Assembly: GCA_035693025.1 (NCBI GenBank)
Contig: DASSHI010000025.1
Coordinates: 9,168 to 73,167, forward strand
Direction: 5' to 3'
Source of the DNA: VRUE01 sp035693025
GTDB taxonomy: Bacteria; Actinomycetota; Thermoleophilia; Solirubrobacterales; 70-9
Length of the DNA stretch: 64,000 nucleotides
Within the stretch, counting starts at the first letter, position 1; every line of letters begins with the position of its first letter. The notes under the pieces are model-generated. The model had not been told where the DNA came from and did no database searches. It saw only the letters and a program-made list of their open reading frames with translations. Shown in pieces: positions 49,357 to 57,842 of the stretch. The translations under genes and the position numbers were made by a program.

Positions 49357-50111
49357 GGCGTGGAGCGGGGCTCGCCGGCGCACTCTGCCTCCTCATCCTG
49401 CTCGGCGGCTGCGGCGGCGATTCTGATGGCGATGGCGCGGGCGGGCGCCTCGTCGTGCTCGGCGCCTCCTCGCTGGCTGGCGCGGTGGGCGAATACGCGG
49501 AATCGTTCCCCGCTGCCGGGGTGAAGCCCTCCTTCGCCGGCTCCGACCAGCTGGCCGCGCAGATCCAGCAGGGCGTCAAGGCCGATGTCTTCGCTTCCGC
49601 CGACACCGAATACCCCGCCGAGCTCCACGAGGAAGGCCTGGTCGAGAAGCCGAGGGTCTTCGCCGCCAACGAACTCGTGATCGCGGTCCCCGAAGGCAGC
49701 GACGTCGCCAAGCTGAGCGATCTCGCCAAGCCCGGAGTCAAGCTCGTGATCGGCGACCCCGGCGTCCCCGTCGGCGACTACACCCGCACCGTCCTCGACC
49801 GCCTTCCCACCGCCGAACGCGAGGCGATCCTGGCCAACGTCCGCTCCGAAGAGACCGAGGTCAGCTCGGTGGTGGCCAAGCTCGAACAGGGCGCCGCCGA
49901 CGCCGGCTTCGTCTACGTCACCGACGAGCAGGCAGCCGCGGGCCTACATGCGGTCCCGATCCCATCTGAGCTCCAGCCCGACGTCGCTTACGCGGCGGCC
50001 GTGGTCTCCTCCAGCAGCGACAAGCCGGCCGCCGAGGAATTCCTCGACGGCCTGGTCAGCGGCGAAGGCCAGGAAGACCTGCGGAGGGCGGGGTTCCTGC
50101 CGCCGCCGTGA
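49353..50111 (+). CDS. modA: Molybdate ABC transporter substrate-binding lipoprotein ModA
   Basis: A 252-residue protein with a lipoprotein signal (LLILLGGC, Cys near residue 20) and a ModA-type binding domain. Oxyanion-contact segments are LGASSLAGAVGEY at the start and VFASADTEY, with a conserved late YVTDEQAA. It captures molybdate outside the membrane. GTG 49353 overlaps the regulator stop. Confidence 0.93.
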   Translation: MRRGAGLAGALCLLILLGGCGGDSDGDGAGGRLVVLGASSLAGAVGEYAESFPAAGVKPSFAGSDQLAAQIQQGVKADVFASADTEYPAELHEEGLVEKPRVFAANELVIAVPEGSDVAKLSDLAKPGVKLVIGDPGVPVGDYTRTVLDRLPTAEREAILANVRSEETEVSSVVAKLEQGAADAGFVYVTDEQAAAGLHAVPIPSELQPDVAYAAAVVSSSSDKPAAEEFLDGLVSGEGQEDLRRAGFLPPP

Positions 50112-50920
50112 GGCGCCCGTCGGCGTTCGCGGCGCTGGCGCTCTTCGCGGCGCTTCTCGCCATCGCGTTCCTGCTCGTTCCGGTCATCGCCGTCTTCGCC
50201 GACGTCGGCCTTGCGCGACTCGCCGATGCCCTCGGCGAGGAAAGCGCGCGGGAAGCGCTCTGGCTGAGTCTGAGGACGACGCTGATCGCGCTCGCCGTCG
50301 TCCTCTTCGTCGGCACGCCCGCCGCCTATCTGATCGCCGAGCGCGACTTTCCCGGCCGCTCGCTGGTCCTCACCGCGATCGAGCTGCCGCTGGTGATGCC
50401 GCCCGCGGTCGCCGGGATCGCCCTGCTCGCGGCCTTCGGGCCCGACGGCATCTTCGGCCCGGCAATCGAGGGCGCCGGGATCGAACTCGTCTTCGAGACC
50501 GCCGGCGTCGTCGTCGCGCTCGTCTTCGTCTCGGCCCCGTTCTACCTGCGCGGGGCGATCGCCGCCTTCGCCGCGGTCGACGGGCGGCTGGGCGAGGCGG
50601 CGCGGACGCTCGGCGCCGGGCCGTTCCGCGTCTTCGCCTCGGTGGCGCTGCCGAGCGCCCGCGCCGGCCTCGCCTCCGGCGCCGCGCTGGCCTGGGGGCG
50701 GGCGCTGGGCGAGTTCGGCGCGACGCTGCTCTTCGCCGGCTCGCTGCAGGGAGTGACGCGGACGGCGCCGCTCGCGATCTTCTCCGAGTTCTCCGAACCG
50801 GGCGGGTTCGTCCCGGCGCTGGCGCTCTCAGCGGTGCTGATCCTCGTCTCCGCGGCGCTCCTGCTCGGGGTGAAGCTGCTCGGCGGCGAGCCCGGCCCGC
50901 AAGGGAGCCGGTCAAGGTGA
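50108..50920 (+). CDS. modB: Molybdate ABC transporter permease ModB
   Basis: A 270-residue permease with five to six helices. The cytoplasmic loop reads EAARTLGAGPFRVFASVALPSARAG, the EAA motif that docks ModC. GRALGEFGATLLFAG is typical for ModB/CysT permeases. The GTGA overlap with modA and the following GTGA with modC show tight coupling. Confidence 0.93.
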   Translation: MRRPSAFAALALFAALLAIAFLLVPVIAVFADVGLARLADALGEESAREALWLSLRTTLIALAVVLFVGTPAAYLIAERDFPGRSLVLTAIELPLVMPPAVAGIALLAAFGPDGIFGPAIEGAGIELVFETAGVVVALVFVSAPFYLRGAIAAFAAVDGRLGEAARTLGAGPFRVFASVALPSARAGLASGAALAWGRALGEFGATLLFAGSLQGVTRTAPLAIFSEFSEPGGFVPALALSAVLILVSAALLLGVKLLGGEPGPQGSRSR

Positions 50921-52005
50921 GCTCCACGCCGCCGGCCTTAGAGACGCTGAGAGCGAACGTGACGACGCCGCTGCGCGGCTTCGAGCTGGATGCCGGGCTC
51001 GAGGCGCGTGGCGGCGAGCCGTTGGCGCTGGTCGGCCCATCCGGCGCCGGCAAGACGAGCCTGCTGCGGGCGATCGCCGGCCTGCTCTCGCCGCGCCGCG
51101 GGCGGATCGAGCTCGGCGCCGAGACCTGGCTCGACACCGCGCGCCGTGTCGAGCTGCCGGCCGAGCGCCGCAGCTGCGGCCTCGTCTCCCAGGACTACGC
51201 CCTCTTCCCACGGATGAGCGTCGCCCGTAACGTCGCCTACGGCGCCGCCGGGGGCCGCGGCGCGCGGCGGGCCGCGGCGCTGGCGATGCTCGAGCGCTTC
51301 GGCGTAGCCCACCTGGCGGCGGCGCGGCCGCCGTCGCTCTCGGGTGGGGAGCGCCAGCGGGTCGCGCTGGCGCGGGCGCTGGCCGCCCGGCCGCGGGCGC
51401 TGATGCTCGACGAGCCGCTCTCGGCGCTCGACAGCACGACGCGGCGCCGGGCGGTCGGCGAGCTGCGAGCGGTCCTGGCCGAGCTTGGCGTCCCCGTCAT
51501 CCTCGTCACCCACTCCTTCGAGGAGGCGGCGCTGCTGGCGCGCGCGGTAGCGATCGTCGATCGCGGCCGGATCGTCCAGCGCGGCGACGCCGCCGAGGTC
51601 TCCTCCCGTCCCGTCACGTCCTTCGTCGCCGACTTCGCCGGCGCCGTCGTCCTCCACGGCGAGGCCGAGAGCGGCGATGACGGGTTGACGGTGGTCCGCC
51701 TTCGCGGCGGCGGCGCGGTGCGCGCTGTCGCGGAGGCCCGCGGGCCGGTCGCCGTCTGCGTCTACCCCTGGGAGATCTCGCTCGCGGCGCCCGGCGTGGC
51801 GCCCGAGGACTCGGTCCTCAATCGGGTCGAGGGCGAAGTCAGCTCGGTCACCGTCGTCGGCAACCGCGCCCGCGTCGGCGTCGCCCTCCCGCAGCCGCTG
51901 AGCGCCGAGGTCACCGCCGACTCGGCGCGGCGGCTCGGTCTGCGGCCGGGCCTGCGGGTGACGGCCGCCTGGAAGGCGTCGGCGACGCGCCTGGTCGGCG
52001 ACTGA
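50917..52005 (+). CDS. modC: Molybdate ABC transporter ATPase ModC
   Basis: A 362-residue ATPase. Walker A GPSGAGKTSL (about residue 44), signature LSGGERQRVALARAL, Walker B ALMLDEPLSALD and switch VTHSFEEA are all intact. Residues about 285-360 form a TOBE domain (VEGEVSSVTVVGNRARVGV) that can bind molybdate and inhibit transport. Last gene of the mod operon. Confidence 0.94.
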   Translation: MSSTPPALETLRANVTTPLRGFELDAGLEARGGEPLALVGPSGAGKTSLLRAIAGLLSPRRGRIELGAETWLDTARRVELPAERRSCGLVSQDYALFPRMSVARNVAYGAAGGRGARRAAALAMLERFGVAHLAAARPPSLSGGERQRVALARALAARPRALMLDEPLSALDSTTRRRAVGELRAVLAELGVPVILVTHSFEEAALLARAVAIVDRGRIVQRGDAAEVSSRPVTSFVADFAGAVVLHGEAESGDDGLTVVRLRGGGAVRAVAEARGPVAVCVYPWEISLAAPGVAPEDSVLNRVEGEVSSVTVVGNRARVGVALPQPLSAEVTADSARRLGLRPGLRVTAAWKASATRLVGD

Positions 52006-52053
52006 GCCGCGATGCGTTGCTCCCGCCATTCGAAGGCTGGGCGGCTCGCGAGC

Positions 52054-52668
52054 TCAACCGGGGGCGAGCAGAGCGGAGACACGGCGCAGGTCGGCCTCGT
52101 CGTTGACGTTGACGAGCATCCGCTCCGGGTCACCGAAGCGCGAGAGCTCCCTTGTCCCCAAGAGGCGCGGCGAGAGCAATGCCACGGTCCGCCGCAGCGG
52201 CTCCTCGCGAGGGAGCGCGGCTTCCAGATCGGGAAGCAGCTCCGCGGCATAGCGGCCGAGGAGGGGCTGGGGACGATCGCCCGGCGCGGCGACCAGGAGC
52301 GGATCGCGAGCGTTCGCGAGGTGAGCGAGCAGCGCGGCCGGCACCAGCGGCATGTCGCAGGCGACCGCGACGACCGGCCGCCCGGCGGCGCGGCGCAGCG
52401 CGGCGACGATGCCGAGCAGCGGGTGCCGCGGCTCCTCTGCCTCGCGGACGATCTCGCAATCCAGCGGCGGCAGCGGGGTGCGCGGCTTGGCGACGACCAC
52501 CGCCTCGATCCGAGCTGCCCGCAGCGCCGCCAGCGGGTGTTCGATCAGGGGCCGTCCCGCCAGCTCGACCGTCGCCTTGGCGCCGCCGAGGCGACGGCCG
52601 GCGCCCCCGGCGAGGACCGCGCCGAGCGCGGCCACCGCCTCCGCCGACCCGGCTTCCCCCTCGTCCAT
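52054..52668 (-). CDS. mobA: Molybdenum cofactor guanylyltransferase MobA
   Basis: A 204-residue nucleotidyltransferase that converts Moco to its MGD form, used by FdhA and NarG. The nucleotide-binding start is AVLAGGAGRRLGGAKATVELAGRPL, and VACDMPLVP holds the metal Asp. The gene lies opposite to its neighbours, convergent with modC and divergent from moeA. Confidence 0.9.
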   Translation of the reverse strand: MDEGEAGSAEAVAALGAVLAGGAGRRLGGAKATVELAGRPLIEHPLAALRAARIEAVVVAKPRTPLPPLDCEIVREAEEPRHPLLGIVAALRRAAGRPVVAVACDMPLVPAALLAHLANARDPLLVAAPGDRPQPLLGRYAAELLPDLEAALPREEPLRRTVALLSPRLLGTRELSRFGDPERMLVNVNDEADLRRVSALLAPG

Positions 52669-52715
52669 GGCCGCGAGTGTGGCAGGCGGCGCCAGCGGGC
52701 AGTATGTGGGGGCTG

Positions 52716-53954
52716 ATGGACGCCGTCGCCGCGATCGGGCTCGAGCAGGCGCAGGCGGCCGTGCTCGCAGAGGCGGCGCCGCTGCCGGCGGTGGCGGTTG
52801 CGCCGGGCGAGGCGCTGGGACTCCACCTGGCCGAGAACGTCGTCGCCACGGAGCCGCTCCAGGGCTTCGACAACTCGGCGATGGACGGCTTCGCGGTCAG
52901 GGCCGCCGACGTCGCCGAGGCCGGGCCCGGGGCAGCGACGACGCTGACGGTGATCGGCGAGTCGCGGGCCGGGCGACCGGCCACGGTCGCGGTCGGGCCG
53001 GGCGAGGCGGTGGCGATCTCGACCGGGGCCATGGTTCCAGCCGGCGCTGACGCGGTGGTGCGGATCGAGGACACCGCCGTCGTAACCGCCGGGGTCGCTG
53101 TCGAGGCTGCGGCCTCCCCGGGGCAGAACGTGCGCCGCGCCGGCGAGGACGTCGGCGCCGGCGAGGCCGTGCTGCGACGCGGCGACCGCCTGGGAGCCGC
53201 CGAGCTCGCCGTCCTCGCCGCGCTCGGCAAGGAGCGCGTCGGCATCCACCGGCGGCCCCGCGTCTCGATCGTCGTCAGCGGCGACGAGCTGGTCGCGGCG
53301 GGGGCGCCCGTGGCTCCGGGCGCCGTCCGCGACTCGAACTCGCCGATGCTGGCGGCGCTGGTCGTCGAGGCCGGTGCCGAGCTGCAGGCGCTCGGTCACG
53401 CCGGCGACTCGCTGCAAGCGACGGCGGCGGCGATCGAGCCGGCGCTGGAGGCCGACGTCGTGATCGTCTGCGGCGGCATCTCGGTCGGCGCCCACGACCA
53501 TGTCAAGGGCGCATTCGAGCAGCTCGGCGTCGAGCGCCGCTTCTGGCGGGTGGCGCTGAAGCCGGGCGGGCCCACGTGGTTCGGCCGCCGCGGCGGGACC
53601 CTCGCCTTCGGGCTGCCCGGGAACCCGGTCTCCGCCTTCGTCACCTTCGTCCTCTTCGTCGCACCGGCACTGGCGGCGCTGGCCGGCGCCCGCCCGGAAG
53701 CGCGACGGCTCAGCGCCGTCCTTGCCGCCCCCTACGAGAAGCGCAGCGGCCGGACCGAGGCGATCCGCTGCACGCTGGAGCCGACCGACCGCGGCTGCTG
53801 GCGGGCCGATCCACGCCCGCACCAGGGCTCCCACGTGCTCAGCTCGCTCCTCGGCGCCGGCTGCCTGGCGCTGCTCCCCTCCCCCGCCCGGCGGGTCGCG
53901 GCCGGCGAGCGAGTGGAGGTAGTTCCGCTCGGCGGAGCTAGAGTCGGCCGATGA
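52716..53954 (+). CDS. moeA: Molybdopterin molybdenumtransferase MoeA
   Basis: A 412-residue MoeA that inserts Mo into adenylylated molybdopterin. It contains GFDNSAMDGFAVRAAD (about residue 50), the PAGADAVVRIEDT stretch, VVSGDEL, DSNSPMLAAL, CGGISVGAHDHVK and PGNPVSAFVTF. Domain IV closes the protein. Start ATG 52716 is behind GTGGGGG; an ATG at 52704 is also in frame. The stop overlaps the MoaD-MoaE gene. Confidence 0.93.
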   Translation: MDAVAAIGLEQAQAAVLAEAAPLPAVAVAPGEALGLHLAENVVATEPLQGFDNSAMDGFAVRAADVAEAGPGAATTLTVIGESRAGRPATVAVGPGEAVAISTGAMVPAGADAVVRIEDTAVVTAGVAVEAAASPGQNVRRAGEDVGAGEAVLRRGDRLGAAELAVLAALGKERVGIHRRPRVSIVVSGDELVAAGAPVAPGAVRDSNSPMLAALVVEAGAELQALGHAGDSLQATAAAIEPALEADVVIVCGGISVGAHDHVKGAFEQLGVERRFWRVALKPGGPTWFGRRGGTLAFGLPGNPVSAFVTFVLFVAPALAALAGARPEARRLSAVLAAPYEKRSGRTEAIRCTLEPTDRGCWRADPRPHQGSHVLSSLLGAGCLALLPSPARRVAAGERVEVVPLGGARVGR

Positions 53955-54631
53955 GAGTCTGCGTCCGCCTCTTCGCAATCCTGCGCGAGCGGGCCGGCCG
54001 CGACGCCGTCGAGGTCGAGCTGGAGGACGGCGCCACCGTTGCCGACGCGCTGCGGGCGCTGGCGCTGCGGCCGGAGCTCGAGGACGCGATCGCACGGCTG
54101 CCGGTGGGGATGGCGGTCAACCGCGCGTACGCGCGGCCCGAGACGACGCTGGTGGCCGGGGACGAGCTGGCGCTGATTCCGCCGATCAGCGGTGGCGACG
54201 TCGCCATTCACGTCGCGGTCCGCGACGAGCCGCTCGACCCCGGCGAGGTCTCGCGGCGCGTCGCCGACCCCGGCGCCGGCGCCGTCGTCACCTTCCACGG
54301 AGTCACCCGCGAGGTCGCGCGGCTCGACTACGAGGCCTACCGCGAGATGGCCGAGGAGCGGATCGCGGCGATCCTCGCCGAGTGCGCCGCTAGCCACGGC
54401 CTGCTCGGCGCCGCCGCCGAGCACCGGGTCGGCGCGGTCGCGCGCGGCGAGCCCGGCGTCATCGTCGCTGTCTCCGCGCCCCACCGCGAGGAAGCCTTCG
54501 CCGGGGCACGCGAGGCCATCGACCGGATCAAGGCCGAGGCGCCGATCTGGAAGCGCGAGGTCGCCGAGCCGGGCGGCGCGGGCAGCTGGGTCGAAGGCGA
54601 GCCGGTGCGCGGGCAGGATCGGAGCGGATGA
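53951..54631 (+). CDS. moaX: Fused molybdopterin synthase, MoaD-MoaE
   Basis: A 226-residue fusion. Residues 1-82 are MoaD, ending LALIPPISGG, the Gly-Gly that must become a thiocarboxylate. From residue 83 the chain continues without a break into MoaE (VTFHGVTREVARLDYEAYREMAEERI, AEHRVGAVARGEPGVIVAVSAPHREEAF, APIWKREV with the catalytic Lys). The MoaE part lacks a few residues in the usual VGTVRxHxxGR loop. A free Gly-Gly end needs cleavage, as reported for MoaX of M. tuberculosis. ATGA overlaps with moeA and moaC. Confidence 0.92.
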   Translation: MRVCVRLFAILRERAGRDAVEVELEDGATVADALRALALRPELEDAIARLPVGMAVNRAYARPETTLVAGDELALIPPISGGDVAIHVAVRDEPLDPGEVSRRVADPGAGAVVTFHGVTREVARLDYEAYREMAEERIAAILAECAASHGLLGAAAEHRVGAVARGEPGVIVAVSAPHREEAFAGAREAIDRIKAEAPIWKREVAEPGGAGSWVEGEPVRGQDRSG

Positions 54632-55119
54632 ACGGGCTCAGCCACATCGGCGACGACGGCCGCGCGCGGATGGTCGACGTCGGCGCCAAGGAGCCGAGCG
54701 AGCGCCGCGCCCGCGCCCGCGCCCGCGTGCGGATGTCGCCCGCGACGGCGCGCTTGGTCGAGAGCGGCGACGGCCCCAAGGGCGAGGTGCTCGGCGTCGC
54801 CCGCTTCGCCGGCGTCCAGGCGGCAAAGCAGACCGCCGGCCTGATTCCGCTCGCCCACCCGCTGCCGCTCTCCTTCGTCGACGTCGAGGCGCGAGTCGAC
54901 GCGGGCGCCGGCCTGGTCGAGCTCGTCGCGGAGGCGCGCACCGTCGGCCGCACCGGCGTCGAGATGGAGGCGATGAGCGCCGCGGCGGTCGCGGCGCTCA
55001 CCGTCTACGACATGGTCAAGGGGGTCGAGCGCGGCGCCGCGGTCGAGCAGGTGGTGCTGCTGGAGAAGAGCGGCGGCCGCTCCGGGCACTGGCGCCTCGA
55101 GGAGCCGGCCGGTGGCTGA
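54628..55119 (+). CDS. moaC: Cyclic pyranopterin monophosphate synthase MoaC
   Basis: A 163-residue MoaC, which with MoaA makes cyclic pyranopterin monophosphate from GTP. Signatures are SHIGDDGRARMVDVGAKEPSER at the start, AGLIPLAHPLPLS, and GRTGVEMEAMSAAAVAALTVYDMVKG. All typical active-site stretches are present. Confidence 0.95.
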   Translation: MNGLSHIGDDGRARMVDVGAKEPSERRARARARVRMSPATARLVESGDGPKGEVLGVARFAGVQAAKQTAGLIPLAHPLPLSFVDVEARVDAGAGLVELVAEARTVGRTGVEMEAMSAAAVAALTVYDMVKGVERGAAVEQVVLLEKSGGRSGHWRLEEPAGG

Positions 55120-55612
55120 GGCTCCGCCACGCGCTGCTCTGCTCACGATCAGCACCTCGAAGGCGCGCGGAGAGGGCGAGGACGAGAGCGGCGCCCGGAT
55201 GGCGGCGCTGGCCGCGGGGCTCGGGCTCGAGATCGCCGGCCGCGAGGCGGTCGGCGACGACCGGGGCGCAATCGGGGCGCGGCTGCGCTTCTGGGCCGAC
55301 GAGGAGAGGGTCGAGCTGATCCTGACCAGCGGGGGCACCGGCCTCTCGCCGGACGACGTCACGCCCGAGGCGACGCGCGCCGCGATCGACCGCGAAGCGC
55401 CGGGGATCGCCGAGGCGATCCGCATCGCCTCGCGCGACCACACGCCCAACTGGATGCTCTCGCGCGGCGTCGCCGGCGTCCGCGGTCGCACCCTGGTGGT
55501 CAACCTCCCCGGCAGCCCGGCCGGGGTCGGGCAGGCGGGCGAGGCGATCTCCGCCGCCCTCCCCCACGCCCTCGACCTGCTGGCCGGCCGTCCGACGGGC
55601 CACGGCGCATAG
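55112..55612 (+). CDS. mog: Molybdopterin adenylyltransferase MogA/MoaB family
   Basis: A 166-residue MogA/MoaB-type protein that adenylylates molybdopterin before MoeA acts. LLTISTSKARGEGEDESG at the start, LTSGGTGLSPDDVTPEAT and VVNLPGSPAGVGQ mark the active site. GTG 55112 overlaps the moaC end by 8 bases. Confidence 0.9.
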   Translation: MAEAPPRAALLTISTSKARGEGEDESGARMAALAAGLGLEIAGREAVGDDRGAIGARLRFWADEERVELILTSGGTGLSPDDVTPEATRAAIDREAPGIAEAIRIASRDHTPNWMLSRGVAGVRGRTLVVNLPGSPAGVGQAGEAISAALPHALDLLAGRPTGHGA

Positions 55613-55641
55613 CCCCGCCGCGATTGGGGTAGCTTGGTGCG

Positions 55642-56628
55642 GTGACGCTCGAAGACGCTCACGGCAGGCTGCTTGGCGACCTGCGGGTCTCCGTCACCGA
55701 CCGCTGCAACTTCCGCTGCCGCTACTGCATGCCGGCCGAGGGCATGCCCTGGATTCCACGCGATGAGATCCTCTCCTTCGAGGAGATCGAGCGCCTGGTC
55801 GCGCTCTTCGTCACGCTCGGCGTCGAGGACGTGCGGCTGACGGGCGGCGAGCCGCTGGTGCGCCGCGACTTCCCGGCGCTGGTCGCCCGCCTGCGAGCGA
55901 TCGCGGGCATCCGCGACCTCTCGCTGACCACCAACGGCTACCTGCTCGGCGAGCAGGCGGGGGCGCTCGCCGCCGCCGGCATCGACCGCGTCAACGTCTC
56001 GATCGACTCGCTCGCCCGCGCCCGCTTCCACGAGATCACCCGCCGCGATTCGCTCGCCCGCGTCCTCGCCGGGATCGAGGCGATCGCCGCCTTCCCGCAG
56101 GTGCGGCCGATCAAGGTCAACGCGGTCCCGATCCCCGGCTTCGGGCTGGACGACGTGCGGCGCTTCTGCGCGCTCGCCCGCGACCGGCGCTTCCAGGTCC
56201 GCTTCATCGAGTTCATGCCGCTCGACGGCGACCGCGCCTGGCGCGCCGAGGACGTGCTCACCGGCGCCGCGGTGCGGGCGATGGTCGAGGAGATCCATCC
56301 GCTGCGAGCGCTCCCGCGCGAGCCGCACTCGACCGCCCGGGTGTTCGAGTTTGCCGACGGCCAGGGGGAGATCGGCTTCGTCAACCCGGTGTCCGAACCG
56401 TTCTGCGCCGACTGCAACCGGCTGAGGCTGACGGCCGACGGCAAGCTCCGCACCTGCCTCTTCTCCCGCCACGAGACCGACCTGCGTGAGCCGCTGCGCG
56501 CGGGGGCGAGCGACGGCGAGCTCGGAGAGATCGTCGCCGCCGCGGCCTGGCGCAAGGAGCTGAAGCACCGGATCGACGAGCCGGGCTTCCGGCCGCCGGC
56601 GCGGACGATGAGCGCGATCGGCGGCTGA
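55642..56628 (+). CDS. moaA: GTP 3',8-cyclase MoaA
   Basis: A 328-residue radical SAM enzyme. The SAM cluster is CNFRCRYC near residue 23; the second cluster is CADCNRLRLTADGKLRTC near 255. LTGGEPLVRRDF and the terminal Gly-Gly are typical. GTG 55642 sits 9 bases behind GGGTAG (55627-55632), so it may have its own promoter although it follows mog by 29 bases. A copy of its first 40 bases lies at 6411-6450. Confidence 0.95.
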   Translation: MTLEDAHGRLLGDLRVSVTDRCNFRCRYCMPAEGMPWIPRDEILSFEEIERLVALFVTLGVEDVRLTGGEPLVRRDFPALVARLRAIAGIRDLSLTTNGYLLGEQAGALAAAGIDRVNVSIDSLARARFHEITRRDSLARVLAGIEAIAAFPQVRPIKVNAVPIPGFGLDDVRRFCALARDRRFQVRFIEFMPLDGDRAWRAEDVLTGAAVRAMVEEIHPLRALPREPHSTARVFEFADGQGEIGFVNPVSEPFCADCNRLRLTADGKLRTCLFSRHETDLREPLRAGASDGELGEIVAAAAWRKELKHRIDEPGFRPPARTMSAIGG

Positions 56629-56631
56629 GCG

Positions 56632-56841
56632 ATGACCCGTGCGGAATGGGTGCGGAGCTTCTGCGAGCGGATCGGGGTCGAGCCGCCGTCCGCCGAGGAG
56701 ATCGATGCCCTGCTCGACCTCGCCGCGACCGCCGCCCACGCCTCAGAGCGGCCCGCCGCGCCGCTCGCCACCTGGGCCGCCGGCCGCAGCGGCCGGCCCG
56801 CCGCCGAGCTGCGGGCGATCGCCGACGAGGTCGGCGGCTAG
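56632..56841 (+). CDS. DUF6457-type small protein
   Basis: A 69-residue helical protein (EWVRSFCERIGVEPPSAEEIDALLDLAATAAHASERPAAPL) of a small actinobacterial family usually found beside molybdenum cofactor genes, to my recollection. Its TAG stop overlaps that of the convergent TDT transporter within CTAG. Function unknown. Confidence 0.75.
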   Translation: MTRAEWVRSFCERIGVEPPSAEEIDALLDLAATAAHASERPAAPLATWAAGRSGRPAAELRAIADEVGG

Positions 56842-57842
56842 CTTCGCCGCACCGGCTTCTCCCGGGGGCCGAGCACGCCCGCCAGCTGATCGGCCGCAGC
56901 CCGCACGAGTCCGGTCGCGACGACGGCCCACACGGCTACCGCCACCCAGATCCAGACTTCGGCGAAGCGGGTGATCGCCGGCGCCGGGCCGATCTCGCCG
57001 ACGACGAAGCTGCAGGCGGCGTACATCCCGACCGGGAAGACGGTCGACCAGCGGCGCACCCCGTAGCGCCGGCGCGGCCAGCGCAGCTCGGCGACGAGGA
57101 GGACGGGCAGCCAGGCCAGCGCCGCGATCCAGAGCCCGAGCGAGATGCCCCTGAGCGCGCCGAGCGCGCCGCCCCCCGGCTCCAGGGTCTCGTAGGCGAG
57201 CGCGATCCGTCCCGCGACGACGGTGGAGATCGCCAGTGCGCCGCCGGTGACCCAGTGGTCGCCGCGGCCGCCGGCAAGCTGGCTGAAATCGAAGCGGCGC
57301 AGCACCCATGGGTAGAAGCCGAGGCCGAGGAGGAATGGCGGCAGCGAGGCGACGAGCAACCACTCGGCACCGTAGGCCAGCGCCAATGCGGCGGCGAGGA
57401 GCGCGAGCGACTCGGTCCCGACGGTGAGGATGAACGAGGCGCCGATCGTCGGCGTGCTCCAGTGGCGCAGGACCGGCCCGATCAGCCCAAGCCAGACGAG
57501 CAGGGCGACGACGAGCAGGAGGCTGCCGGCCCAGTTCCAGCCGAGCAGGGTCAGGCGGGTGCCCAGCACTCCCGTTCCGGCAACCGCGGTGAAGGCGGCG
57601 GGCGTGCGCAGGTCCTCGCGGAAGCGGGCGCGGTCGCGCAGCGCACGGGCGGGAAGCAGGATCGCGAGAACCGCCCAGGTCATCGCGTCGAGCGCCAGCA
57701 GGACCCGGGAAAGGCGCTCCTCGCCGCTCAGCGCGAGGCCGATCGAGACGATCCCGGTGCCCATCACGACAGCGCCGGAGGCCGGCGGCACCGCGGCCAG
57801 GAGCAGGTCGGCGCCACCGGGCGCGACCCGTCGGGCGGCCAT
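56838..57842 (-). CDS. TDT/SLAC1-family transporter, copy 2
   Basis: A 334-residue membrane protein with about ten helices, homologous to the protein at 7313-8314: GAVVMGTGIVSIGLAL at the first helix and WSTVFPVGMYAACSFVVGE near the ninth. The ATG overlaps the narI stop by one base (TGATG), so it is the last gene of the nar operon. SLAC1-fold proteins conduct nitrate and other anions, so nitrate uptake or nitrite export is an attractive guess. Confidence 0.82.
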   Translation of the reverse strand: MAARRVAPGGADLLLAAVPPASGAVVMGTGIVSIGLALSGEERLSRVLLALDAMTWAVLAILLPARALRDRARFREDLRTPAAFTAVAGTGVLGTRLTLLGWNWAGSLLLVVALLVWLGLIGPVLRHWSTPTIGASFILTVGTESLALLAAALALAYGAEWLLVASLPPFLLGLGFYPWVLRRFDFSQLAGGRGDHWVTGGALAISTVVAGRIALAYETLEPGGGALGALRGISLGLWIAALAWLPVLLVAELRWPRRRYGVRRWSTVFPVGMYAACSFVVGEIGPAPAITRFAEVWIWVAVAVWAVVATGLVRAAADQLAGVLGPREKPVRRS

